Shown here piece after piece: positions 1 through 10,804 of a stretch of DNA of 64,000 nt. Origin of the DNA: Epiperipatus broadwayi (lineage: Eukaryota; Onychophora; Udeonychophora; Euonychophora; Peripatidae); NCBI GenBank assembly GCA_028023455.1, contig JAQFVV010006502.1, forward strand, positions 186,001-250,000, in the 5' to 3' direction. The notes under the pieces were generated by a model. That model was not told where the DNA came from. It made no database searches and saw only the letters and a list, made by a program, of their open reading frames with translations. Within the stretch, counting starts at the first letter, position 1, and each line of letters starts with the position of its first letter. The translations under genes and the position numbers were made by a program.

Positions 1-206
1 TTTCAAAACATAATTTCAGTAATTGCATAAATTTTATATGTTTGTGTTTATATATATTATCTGCATATGTTTATGTCGTATTCTTACGAAAATACGCAAA
101 TATACAGAATGTGCTAAAAATGAGATTTCATAAGTAATTTAATATGTAAATAAAATATGTAAATTGGTTACAATTTCTTTCTAAACATTTGTTTACACAT
201 AATAAC

Positions 207-300
207 AATACCAAACTATCTATACAGAAATGCCTCCAAGTGCATCCATTAATTACGAAAGTTTGCACTTGTAGCACTACTGTATGGAGAGTTTGGTATT
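207..300 (+). repeat. R4 hairpin repeat, internally deleted copy 1
   Basis: A short inverted repeat. Bases 207-227 (AATACCAAACT then a TCTATACAG-like end) are complementary to 280-300 (CTGTATGGAGAGTTTGGTATT, two mismatches). The stretch 241-296 matches the right end of the longer R4 copies at 10.5 and 57.3 kb (shared words TGCATCCATT, GCACTACT, TATGGAGAGTTTG). The middle of the family is missing. The LINE reverse transcriptase frame begins at base 301, directly at the hairpin's end. No coding capacity. Confidence 0.7.
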
Positions 301-1652
301 ATCAAACCTTTTATTTGCAGATGATGTCTTCTTGTACCCACAAAGAAGGCAAGACATAGAAGTTATACTGAGGATATCTTCAAGCATTGGTAAAGAAATG
401 GGGATTAAATTTAGTGAAGTAAAATCAAAAGTAATAATGATTAATACTGGGAAAAGTGAAGACAAAATATTTTTATCAGGGAATATAAACTTAAGTATGG
501 TGAATAGTTATAACTATTTGAGAATCATCTTGTATAATCAGAGAAATTGCTTGGATGAATGGAAAAAAAATTGATTAAGAAGTAAAGAAAAGAAAGGGTC
601 TGATAAAGAAATTAACCATGTCTTTATATAATAAATATGATGTAGCTAAAATTGTATGGAAGGGAGTGACAATAGCAGGAATAACATATGGTAACAATGC
701 ATTATGTGTCAGTAAAGGGGTATTAAATTACTTAGAAAAAGTACAAAGAGAAGTAGGGTGATATGCATTAGATGCAGATGTGTTGATGGAAAAGAAGGCA
801 ATTCATGGAGAAATGGAATGGGCAAGTTTTTTTATGAGAGAAGCAAAAAGCAAAATGAAAATGTTCAATAGGTTGCAGCTTATGGATAATAAAAAATAGC
901 TAAAATAGTATTTAATTGGGTTATGAATAAAGGGCAGGCAACAAGATGGGTGAGAAAGGTAGTACATTATGCAGAAGATTTGGATAAAATATTTATGTCA
1001 GTATACTTATACAAAAGGTGGAATGATTGTGTTAGGAGAATTGTTGAGTGTTATACTAGCAATGAATGGGATAAAAGAATAGATGCATTAACAAAGAACA
1101 GAGAGTTAGGGAACCAGTATGGAGAGTAGAAAAAGTTTAAATATATATAAAGAAGTAAATATTATGTGCAAGTTAATTTATAATAATAGCAAGAAAAGTA
1201 TTTTACTGTTTAAAGCTTGAACAGGATCTTTAGCAACAAGAGAATATACATAAATGGTAAAATGTGAATGATTTAGTTTGTTAAGTTGTGTAAGAAAGGT
1301 GTAGAAAATATTAAGCATCTGTTAATCGAATGTAAATGCCTGAAAGCATAAAAGGTACAAATACTGAAGTTGTGGAAGAATAAATATAAACAAAGTGATT
1401 ATAAAGAAAGTGGGTTATTGGTTTTTATGCTGGGTTTGGGAAAACGTAAGGGGGATTTAGATATAAAGGCCATGAAATTGACAAAGATTAGGTTGCAGAA
1501 ATGGGATGGATCAGGATAGAGAAAAATGTGGAAAAAAAACTTAGGACAGGGAGTGGAAAGATTAGGTAAAGTGGGTAAAAGGTTTGTTTGGGCATAGTAA
1601 CTGAAAAATTCCTGACTCTATAAGAAAAATTACAGTGTATCACATCACATAA
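301..1652 (+). mobile_element. 5'-truncated LINE, copy 1 (RT C-terminal half)
   Basis: Non-LTR retrotransposon fragment. The frame opens with the catalytic FADD box (NLLFADDVFLY) at about residue 9 of the 284-574 frame, so everything upstream in the RT is missing. Homology to the longer copy at 10.8-13.55 kb continues through frames ending near 1130, including the shared blocks NKYDVA.IVWKGV, KSKMKMF and YLYKRW.DCVRRIVECY. A decayed Cys/His knuckle (LLIECKCLK) lies near 1320-1350. Frames are broken by stops near 572, 760, 897 and 1129. The 3' end is marked by a CATCACATAA-like tail also seen in copy 2. Dead copy; exact LINE clade not resolved. Confidence 0.85.
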
Positions 1653-2714
1653 TCTTATTAATAGCATGTGTAAGCATATGAAATAATGATCATATGATGT
1701 TTTGATATTTTTTAAAATTCAACTGACACTTTATATTTGGATAATAGATGCATTTGATGAAGTCAATGAAAAATGTTGACTTTGTGCAAGTTGTTTTTGA
1801 ATGTATTCAGACATTTTCAAAACATCCACATTGTTTAAACCTTTTGATCATTACTATACTATTAATCACGAATGCTTTTCATTTGCTTGAAATGATCAAG
1901 CAGTTTTACTAACAGTTCAATAATTAACTATGGCTACAATGGTCTTTTTGTCATTAAACATTTCTGCAGTTGATTGATTTGAGATGCTGTTAATAATCTA
2001 ATTTTATTATATAAGTTATTAGTTCTAGATATTCTATAGAGTATCCTTTTTTATTAAAATTCTAAAAAGTTTCTATTCTCAGCTGATTGCTTTTGTGTTA
2101 GTTAAATCAGCCTACTGTGAAAAAATTCAGTAATGCTTTTTATAAATGAGCAGTCAGAAACATTTGAATCACTTTTTATCACTGACAATAATACCAATAA
2201 ATCTGACACAAATGTATGATTTTTTTATGTTAGAAGATGTAGCTTTCAAATAATGAAATCCTATAATGACAAAGTGCTTTTATTTTTGTAAATTTGTGCT
2301 AATTTTAGAATATTTTTTTTTCAGATGTGTTTTTTTAATTAGTTAATATATTGTGTTCTCCATGACTTTACAATAATTTGAAAATTAATTTAGAGTGTTA
2401 ATTTTTAAATCTTTGTTGGAACATTATTTAATCATAAAATAGTGGAATTTTTTAAAATTGAACTCAAAAAAGTCTATATATAACTTATTTATATAAAAAA
2501 AAAAAAACATTTAGAAGCAGTGTTTAGAAAAAGTTTTGAGTGAATAGCAAAAAAAAAATGAATGGATTATAACTCAAAAAATCATATATTAAAACATTAA
2601 TATAGTGGTGGAGGTTAACTAAGATTTGTGGATCCCTATCTCCCAATCCACAACTCTTTTAACAAATTAAATAATTCAGAGAACAGTAAATATGTATAAT
2701 AATGATTTCTCAGT
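1653..2714. other. unassigned AT-rich sequence
   Basis: No coding frame, RNA gene or repeat recognised between the LINE tail and the hAT element. Poly(T) and poly(A) runs only. Confidence 0.5.
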
Positions 2715-2722
2715 GTCTAGAT
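2715..2722 (+). repeat. 8-bp target site duplication, left (hAT)
   Basis: GTCTAGAT, repeated exactly at 4637-4644 on the other side of the hAT element. Confidence 0.85.
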
Positions 2723-4636
2723 CAATGTTTCCCAAAGTGGGCAGTACCCCATCCCCAGTGAGTGGTAAACATTTCTAAGGGGGTGATAGAGGGTTCGGAA
2801 GCATTTGGGGGACATTCAGGTTGTCTAGCCTTTTCTCCAGATGCACTTATCATTGGCTTTATCTCTATCTGTATGGTTATTTTATAAATTGTTTATGTGC
2901 AAGAATATATTAAAAAAGGAAATAGTCAGAATAATTGTAAATGTTTTGCACATTTTTGATGATTTTTCCCCTCTATTAACAAGTTAAAAAGAATGCAGGT
3001 AATTATTGTATGGCAAATTGTAAATTTTACTAACAGATAGAAGTGATTATCCTGGGCATTATATTTTTATTTATTAAAAAAATAAAGTAATTTAAGACCA
3101 ATATCATCTGAGAGAATCTAAAAAATTATCATACCTCAGATTTGTTTTTTTTTTTGTTTTGAAACTTTTGTAAAGATGGAAAAAGCTATTTCCATTGTAT
3201 TAAAATTAGAAACTGTATGTAAAATGGAACTCCTTGAGGAATTAAAAGAGTCTGAGTGGAAAATGAAAGAAGTGAAAGATAAAAAGGTGTAAAAAACTAT
3301 ATCAGTTGTGTTATGATCAATTATTCAAGAAATTGGATATAACAGCTGTAATAGTGAAAGAGGGCTACTCAATTTGTATAGCTATAGGTGTGTTGTAAAA
3401 GGATTTTAGCAGGTGATGGGAGGGGTCTTTTATTGCTATGTTTTGTCTACTGGGCAGTTAAGGGTTTGCTAAACCAAGAGAAATATTCTAGTTGTAAAGC
3501 AGTGGAGAACTTTATGAAAAAAGTCAGAGCTGAGTCTAGCTTCAAATTAGAGTCTGTCTAGAATTGCATGATCAACTCTTGGTTGGCTGCTTTCATTATT
3601 ATAAAGATTTCTAGAGAAAGCTGAGAAATAATGCTAATGAAATAAACTCCCACTGTTAGTGCACTAACCAGACTCCTACACTGCTGTCATGTGCTAGTTG
3701 ATGATGATGGAGACCTTAATGCCTATGTTTTGCTATGATAAAGGGAAGCCTTGCCACCTTGTTATCATGTTTTATAGTACAATTAAAAGTTACTAAGCCT
3801 GGAGATGGTTAATGTAAAGAAACCAGAATGAAGCTGGATGGTATAATTTTTTTTTATTATCATTATGTCTTGTTGCTATAAATTTTATTGTATTTTTTTT
3901 ATTATTTGTATTTTTTTTGTTTCTCTATAAATTATTATTTGATTTTCCTATTTTAAAACAGTTCTACCAAATTAATTTCTGGAATGCTTGTGCATATGCC
4001 AAGACATAGATATATACATACATATTTGTTTGTTGTTGTTGTTTGCTTTTAACATGATGTTGTATTTGAGAAAAGAGAAATTTACTTTGCATGAAATTAT
4101 TATTATTATTTTTGTAATCTCTGTATTTGATTATTGAAAATCTTTGACATATGATTTGATATTTTTTGTTTTGTTTTGTTGGCAGTGGTATTTTCTTTTT
4201 GAAAATGTTTTTCCTTCTAGAAAGTTGCACATAAAGGTACGGTTTAGGTTCAACCTTTCAGATATATATCATTTAAAACTTCATGGCACCAATTAGCAGT
4301 TTTGGATAGGGAGAAATCAGGAAATATAATCGATTTTGGTTTGATTTTACTCATTTAAACTTAAATTTAGTAACTTCAAATTTTTTTTTCTTGTTATTGA
4401 TATTGAGTTTATGTTGATGTCTTATTCTAATGTGTGACATTGTCATCATGTTATATCTTGTGTGCATCATATGAATTATCGGCAGGCATCATCTGGTACA
4501 GTATCATTAGTTTCTATTTATGTCAAAACTATCAAACAGATTGAACACGGAAAACTGTTATACTTAGGGGGAGAGGCATTACAAAATTTATATCTTGCAA
4601 AGGAGGCAATGACCTGAAAAACTTTGGAAACCTATG
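2723..4636. mobile_element. hAT-type DNA transposon, decayed or non-autonomous
   Basis: The left end reads CAATGTTTCCCAAAGTGG and the right end, on the opposite strand, CATAGGTTTCCAAAGT: imperfect terminal inverted repeats of the hAT type (usual start CAGTG/CAGKG). The element is flanked by an exact 8-bp duplication, GTCTAGAT, at 2715-2722 and 4637-4644, the length hAT transposases produce. The subterminal regions are G-rich (GGGGG runs near 2780-2810 and 4567), as in ZBED-like hAT families. Length 1,914 bp. No hAT dimerisation motif or transposase frame is visible inside, so it is either a non-autonomous derivative or too old to read. Confidence 0.85.
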
Positions 4637-4644
4637 GTCTAGAT
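4637..4644 (+). repeat. 8-bp target site duplication, right (hAT)
   Basis: GTCTAGAT, exact partner of 2715-2722. Confidence 0.85.
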
Positions 4645-5479
4645 AATAGCAGGAAAATTTAAATTCTATACAAAGATCTTATTTTCTGTTATAATTTGTT
4701 ACAAGTTTGAGTTAATTGCATTGAATAGTGCAAAATATTTAATTATCATTATAATTTAATCATTCATAATCTTGTTAGCAGATACTTACAAACAAATATT
4801 GCTATTTTATTTACAAAAGAAAAAAAAAAGTTTTATTTTTCCTCTTTTTAAAAGATCATTATTTGATACCTGTAAATATATCTGTGGTTCTTAGATTGGC
4901 TTGTGTAGCAATCACAAATTCATCTTTAATCTTTAATATTTTTTATCTAACTTTATTAAAGTTGAATTGCAAATCATTACATAAAACAATCTATGATCCA
5001 TAAATAAGTCAATATATAATATGTACTAGTCCTTTAATCCATTACTAGATATTTCTGTTAGCCATTGAAATTCTGTAATTAATTTTACTTTTTAAAATAT
5101 GTTAATACCTAACCTCATTATACTAGCCATTGTATTTTATCTTCAGTTTTATCTTTTCAATAAACACAATCAATATTCATTGTTTTAAACTATGTATAGT
5201 ATCTTTGTAATGTATGTGGATCTGTTTCTACCTAAAATCTATCTCAAGCTTTCTAAAATTACCAAAATGTTATATTTTATGTCTAAATAAAATATATATC
5301 AGAACTTATAATATAAATAGCACTGATCAATTTTCCTATATAGACTGTATTCAACAAAAAAGTCACTAGGAATTTCTGTGCAAAATTGATAATATAAAAC
5401 AAAAAAATATTTATATACATTTAAAATGAAATATATATTCTCCTTTAATTAGTAATTATAAGAATAAAATAAATATGGT
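4645..5479. other. unassigned AT-rich sequence
   Basis: Nothing recognised: no frames above background and no clear repeat match within the window. Confidence 0.4.
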
Positions 5480-5665
5480 CAGATAATTATTGTTTTAGTT
5501 GCATTTTTATATTGGATTATTTCCATCAACTAATATATGTATTGAATGTCTTTAGAAAAATTAAACTTTAGTTAAATATTCCATAATACATTCAACTGTT
5601 AGTAATAGCACATCAAACAGGTTAGAATATGCACAATGTTTCAAGACCACCCTCTATGCTTAAAA
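5480..5665 (-). repeat. R6 repeat, 3' part (copy of the 55.4-kb SINE tail)
   Basis: The reverse complement matches 55,545-55,690: shared words CAGTTGAATGTATT, TTTTCTAAAGACATTCAA, ACCTGTTTGATGTGCTATTA and the GAAA.ATTGTGCATAT block. The tRNA-like head of the 55-kb copy is absent, so this is a 5'-truncated copy, as expected for a retroposed SINE. Confidence 0.7.
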
Positions 5666-6899
5666 TAAATTTTCCCATTTTCTGAAATATAAGCTTCCAA
5701 ATGTGGAAATGAATAGTAAAAAATATAAAAAGTAAAAATAAGATGATAAATAATTAATAAAATAGAAATACAAATCCATTGAATAAAATTTAAAAGATCA
5801 ATTTCTGAGTCTGGTAAGCACTGTCCATCATGTTAAAAGTCTATTCCTCCCAGTGATAGATCTTCTCAGGTGATGTACAATCCTTAAGTTTAATTGATGC
5901 ACCCTCACTCTGGGATCATAGATCATCACTGCAGTCCAGTTTGTTTCCTTTGAAGAAAACACAGGAGATCCATTAATGATTACCATCATTGACCAGTATT
6001 TAATAAAGAAAGACATATCACATATCATAATGTTTACAGCATAGTTCTTTTAGCCAGAACACACTGCAGTACCCTTATTAGTATGTGTAGTTTTTTAAGG
6101 TTGTTTTTATGCATAAAGAAATGGTGTGAAAAACTGTCCTTGATGATTATTAGCAGTTATTTATTTATTCCCTTGTGATGATTTGATGTGAAATTGAAGT
6201 TTTCTTTTAAACAAATAGCTCAAATCATTTGGTTTGCTTCCATATGTTGGAGGTATTTTAGGTTTTGGTTTATATTGATGGATGAAGTAAATTACCATTT
6301 ATTCTTATGCAATTGAAATTCGTTTTCAAAATCAAACATATGTTCATCTTGTTTTGTTAAGGAAAAAAAATATGTTTGTCAAGATGTTGACTTTCTCATG
6401 CTTGCTGCATTTATCTATTATTGCGTAAATGTACATCAACATAATGTTATTAAAATACATATTTATTTGGATTACCTTTTTGTTTCCAAATCTGGTTGCT
6501 TAGCAATATGCTTGCTGTTCGATCATTTTTCTTGTGTATTTTATGTATGTTCATGTTATAATGTTGGTTAGTTAATGACTTATAATTTTCTTGGTTAGTC
6601 ATATTGTCTATATATATATTTGAGTGTATTTACTTTTTCAGGGTTTAACTTGAAACTTTATTTTTCCTTTATAACAAAAAAAAATAACTTGCTGATTGCA
6701 GTGTTTAGCGTATATATGTGTGTTTGAAAAAGAGTAAGCAATTGTTCAATAATTGCTTAGTTAAGCTTAGTATGGTATAGCTTAGTGCAGATGGGTGGTA
6801 ATTTGTAAGTCCCCTTACAACTTATATATGTTTTATAATAGCTGTTATATATATTTATTAAATTTTATAAGTTAAAAGTTTTTATAAAATAATTTAATT
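5666..6899. other. unassigned AT-rich sequence
   Basis: No supported gene or repeat. A 66-codon minus-strand frame at 5828-6028 has no recognisable motif and is not called. Confidence 0.4.
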
Positions 6900-6941
6900 T
6901 TATTATAAATAATGCTTATGAAAAAAATCAAAATATCATAT

Positions 6942-6944
<3 letters not shown>

Positions 6945-6982
<38 letters not shown>

Positions 6983-6990
6983 ATATATAT

Positions 6991-7021
<31 letters not shown>
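6945..7021. repeat. (TA)n microsatellite, two tracts
   Basis: Two TA tracts separated by a short TTTTGATATATATCGGA interruption. Confidence 0.9.
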
Positions 7022-7330
7022 GCTAATAGCTTTAAACAAGCTTTTTTTTTTATAAATACCTCACAGCATTTAAAAATCTCTATTTAGAATTATCCCTAAC
7101 CCCAAACTGTTTTCAAGCTGCTGACTCTCCTCAGTGATGCACTAGGATATTCAAACACTGGATACAAAATATCAATTTAATCTCAGCATTTACCTAATAC
7201 TTAACTATTAATTAGAAAATCTGAAAAAACCTTGTTTAGAGCTATTAGCTTACTCATTATATTTACATTTGTAAATACAAGATTATTAAATTAAGTCACA
7301 TGATGTATGACTTGATTTTCATACTATATT
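7022..7330 (+). repeat. R3 interspersed repeat, copy 1
   Basis: About 300 bp matching 56,870-57,160 in the same orientation (shared AAACAAGCT, TTTAAAATCTCTAT, TTTCAAGCT, CAAAATATCAA, TTTGTAAAT.CAAG, TGTATGACTTG). A shorter internally deleted relative lies at 23,175-23,290. No frame; class unknown. Confidence 0.65.
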
Positions 7331-9160
7331 ATACTGGACACTCCACACCTTTTATCACTGAAGGTACTACTAGGCTACTGACAACATAGAAAATTTAATT
7401 TACAATGAGCGGAATTTACATGACGATGAACACTCCAGCATAAATGCCACCAACAAGACACAGAAAGAGAAAGAAATCTTAAATATTATCCAGATAATTG
7501 AGTGACAGAGTACAAAAACAAAAACCAGTAAAAGATAAATAATTATTAATAATTCTTATATTTTTTTAAATTTGAAATAAATATTAGTTCTAAAAACATT
7601 TCAACCAAATCCCTGATCTTGATTGGTCGCAGGGTGCAAGTGAATATTATGGTATCTCAAGGGTCTTGGTAGACAACTTTGGTTTTCTCACCTAAACTTA
7701 TTGGGAATTGATATAATATTCATGCCAATGGTTTATCTACATAAATCCCTTTCTTCTTCCTTTTCTAGTTTCCTTCTCTTCAGAGACCTATTCCTATTTG
7801 CTACATGCCATATAAATATCTGATCTTTATATATATCTCCCTTGTTAGAGATCTTCAATAAAAGCTACCTTGAATGTAAGTCAATGAACAGTGAGAGGCA
7901 GTTGTTCCTTAACCCAAGAGAAGACATCAAGACCAAAACAAAGAAGTCCTATGCTCCTCAAACACTCACAAGGGTTCACATTTATTATATGGCCCTTAAG
8001 GTTATCTCTGCACAAATAAATAGAAAAGCTTACAATTTGGTAATATTAAATACAATCATAAAAAAAATTGACACTATATGGCATAAAAGAAAACAGAATT
8101 AAATCATAATCAATAAACTGTTTGTCAAAAAGCCATGGTCTGCAGAAACCATGGACACATGTTAAACTAAATTGATTTCAAACAAAATGGGAAAGGTGAG
8201 ATATAAGGAAAAATACTGCTTTTTCCCAAAGTCTTTAACAACAAATAATATAGAGTACAAGATACCAACATTCAAACTGATAGAAATAAAATCTTTCAAA
8301 TTAATTATTTATAATTCATAGATCACAATAGTTGATACACATAATAAAAAAAAAATCAACTAAAAGCTTATCATACATTCTGCTTTTGTTTTCTTTAAAT
8401 AGCAAGCCTACAGACATAAGCTCTGGTTACAACAATAATAATGTTAAGTTACCCTAGAGGCTTCAATTTTCCCTTGTGATTCATTCCAACAGTATGTGCA
8501 AGATTTAGTTCAAGAAAGTGTACATTGCTTTTGTTTCCTTTCTTTTTTGATCTCCAGGGAGCTGATCATGAAGTATGAAGGCAAATTTCCAGATCAGTGT
8601 TCAACTTTTAAATTGAGACATGTTAATAATGAAAGAACTTTAGAGCTCTGGTTATTGACCATGACATATCTTTGATATTTTTCTGTAAGTCTGGTAGTTT
8701 CTGCATTCTGAATTGTTGGTCACTAGTTCTTAGTACCTTTTTTAGGAAATTGGTTTGAAGATCAAAAATTTTATGATAATATTCTATGATAATAACTATA
8801 TGATCTTTTTTTAAATGATTATTCTCACAATTTCTCTTCTGTCTCTCAAAAAACATTTGGATGCTGAAGGCTTCACTCAGAGAAGCTAAAACTGAATGAA
8901 CTGACAAAGAAAAAACTGTTATCTTATTTTCTATCTCCTGCCAGTTAAAAAATCTAACCAGAGCTCTTATCTTTTTTTTTCAAACTTTAGTTAAATCTTA
9001 ATCTATTAAAAAACCTCCCTTCACAGATTTTAGATGGAAGAATTTGGGTTTTTAATCACAATAGAAAAACATATCTCAATCAAAATCTTTTCAATGCAAT
9101 CTCTATGATTTCAAAATATAATTGTGTGTGTGCAGTATATTGTAATGCTAGTATTAACCA
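7331..9160. other. unassigned AT-rich sequence
   Basis: Frames at 7842-8102 (+) and 8623-8907 (-) reach 86 and 94 codons, but show no motif or coding-like composition. I do not call them genes. Confidence 0.4.
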
Positions 9161-9164
9161 ACAT

Positions 9165-9570
9165 TTGAACTAGATCTCTGAAATGACCATATTAACTAGA
9201 TTTAAATACATTTTATAATAACTTTTGGAATCCAAACTTTAATAGGTCTTGTATTTACTTTAATACTATGGGAACAGACCAACTCTTGAGGCAGAAGAGA
9301 GAACACCATGGATAGCATAGCCATCAATGATACCAATGTCTAGATCAGGCTATGCAAAGCATAATCTAATCACATTTACAGACTATGGACCACTTCCACT
9401 GCTGGATTCAAACTCTGCCATCTAAACCATTTTATTTGTTTTAAGGGTCAAACTCAGGCACCTGCTGACTATATTCTATAGGCAGCATGCTAAAAACAAC
9501 TGGCACACAATCTAATACTTGAAATATCCCAACTAACTCATACTCTTAAATCAGGGTCCATCACTTTCAT
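9165..9570 (-). repeat. R5 repeat at the left outer end of the giant palindrome
   Basis: The reverse complement matches 18,510-18,885 (shared CATTTTCAGACTGTAG-like block, GCTGGATTCAAAC, GGCTATGCAAAGCATAA). On the minus strand it carries a tRNA B-box-like string, GTTTGAATCCAGC in the 18.6-kb copy and GTTTGAATCCAGC here. Confidence 0.75.
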
Positions 9571-10490
9571 TTAATGCATAAAACTAACTATACACTTAAA
9601 TTATTGGTGGCACAGTGATAAGAGAGAGAGAGAATAGACTGAATAATAATTAAGAAATATTATTATTTATTTACACATACATATGCTTAACATAATATTA
9701 CATAAATTTTTATATAAAAAATATAAATGATAACTTTAGGTTATAGTTATAATTGCTAAATTTCATTTCATTTAAAATCAAGAATTTATTTAGTTATTTG
9801 AGGTATTTTTACCTAGGTTTTCATTTGTGTCCTTTTTCCAAACAGTTCACCTTTTAGTTCCATCAATGATTCCAGGTCTTGTCTTCATTTCTTTGGCTCA
9901 ACAATGGGAGATAGAGAAAGTATGCAGCAGTGTATCCTTTATGACTTAGGCATAAGCATTGGCTTCAAGTGAGTACAGTTGATTTTGCTGAGAACTAGAG
10001 CATGAAGTTGTCAAACACTCCAAAGCAATACATGTTGTTAGTTCTGTGGCTTTTGCCTTGATGCTGACCACAACAGTAATTGACCACCTTACTACTGCAT
10101 TTATAGTTTCAGAATATTTAAATCTCTAGTTGGATTGTCAGTAAAAAACTATGGGTCAGCATTCTGCATACTGTCCAAACTAAATAATAGTAGTAGATGC
10201 AGTGTTTTATACTCTTACTCTTTCATTGTTTTAATTCCTTATCATTATTTTTTAATTTTGATTGTAACTTGACTGTTTTTTTATTTAATTAATTTTTACC
10301 TTTCATTAATCTAATTGACTTTTACATTGCGAATTATCTCATCACTAGTTTACATAATTTGTATTTACTTCAATGATTAATTTTAATTTTATTATCAACC
10401 AGTAATCTTGCAAACTTAATTACATTCCAAAGCTTTTACTAATTAAATTTTATTCTGTTTTTACACTTGCTTATTTTAATTTATAACAAT

Positions 10491-10513
10491 TTATAAAAAG
10501 GAGGAGTTTTTAC
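10491..10513 (+). repeat. probable target duplication, left flank of R4+LINE insertion
   Basis: TTATAAAAAGGAGGAGTTTT here and TTATAAAAGGAGAGTTTTTT at 13,571-13,592 are near-identical. They sit exactly where the left palindrome arm stops and resumes relative to the uninterrupted right arm. This is best read as a diverged duplication of about 20 bp around one insertion. Confidence 0.6.
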
Positions 10514-10539
10514 ATCTATGTTAGCACATAACTATTATT

Positions 10540-10804
10540 AAACAGGAAAAACTCTGCATACAGTATTGTCATCCTGTGCCAACCAGAGTAATCAATGGAT
10601 GCCAGATGGCTTGTGCATAAAATCCCCATTTAGTGCATACTTATCCAATATCCCTTGCTCCTCATTGATGAAGGCCACAAATTAGAAACTAGTCTGGGGA
10701 TATTGGATGAGTAGGCACTAGATGGGGATTTTATGCACAAGCCTTCTGGCATCCATTGATTACTATGGTTGGCTCAGGGTGGCACTACTGTAGAGTTTTC
10801 CCTG
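10540..10804. repeat. R4 hairpin repeat, copy 2 (full)
   Basis: An inverted repeat with arms near 120-145 bp. The left arm from AAACAGGAAAAACTC is complementary to the right arm ending GAGTTTTCCCTG. Both arms carry AATCAATGGATGCCAGA and TTGTGCATAAAATCCCCAT. The loop (10,675-10,700, around GAAGGCCACAAATTAG) is also conserved in the 57.3-kb copy, so this is a defined family and not a random foldback. A LINE follows at once. Confidence 0.8.

Noticed and set aside
8623-8907. 94-codon minus-strand frame
   Set aside because: No recognised domain and ordinary composition; not supported as coding.
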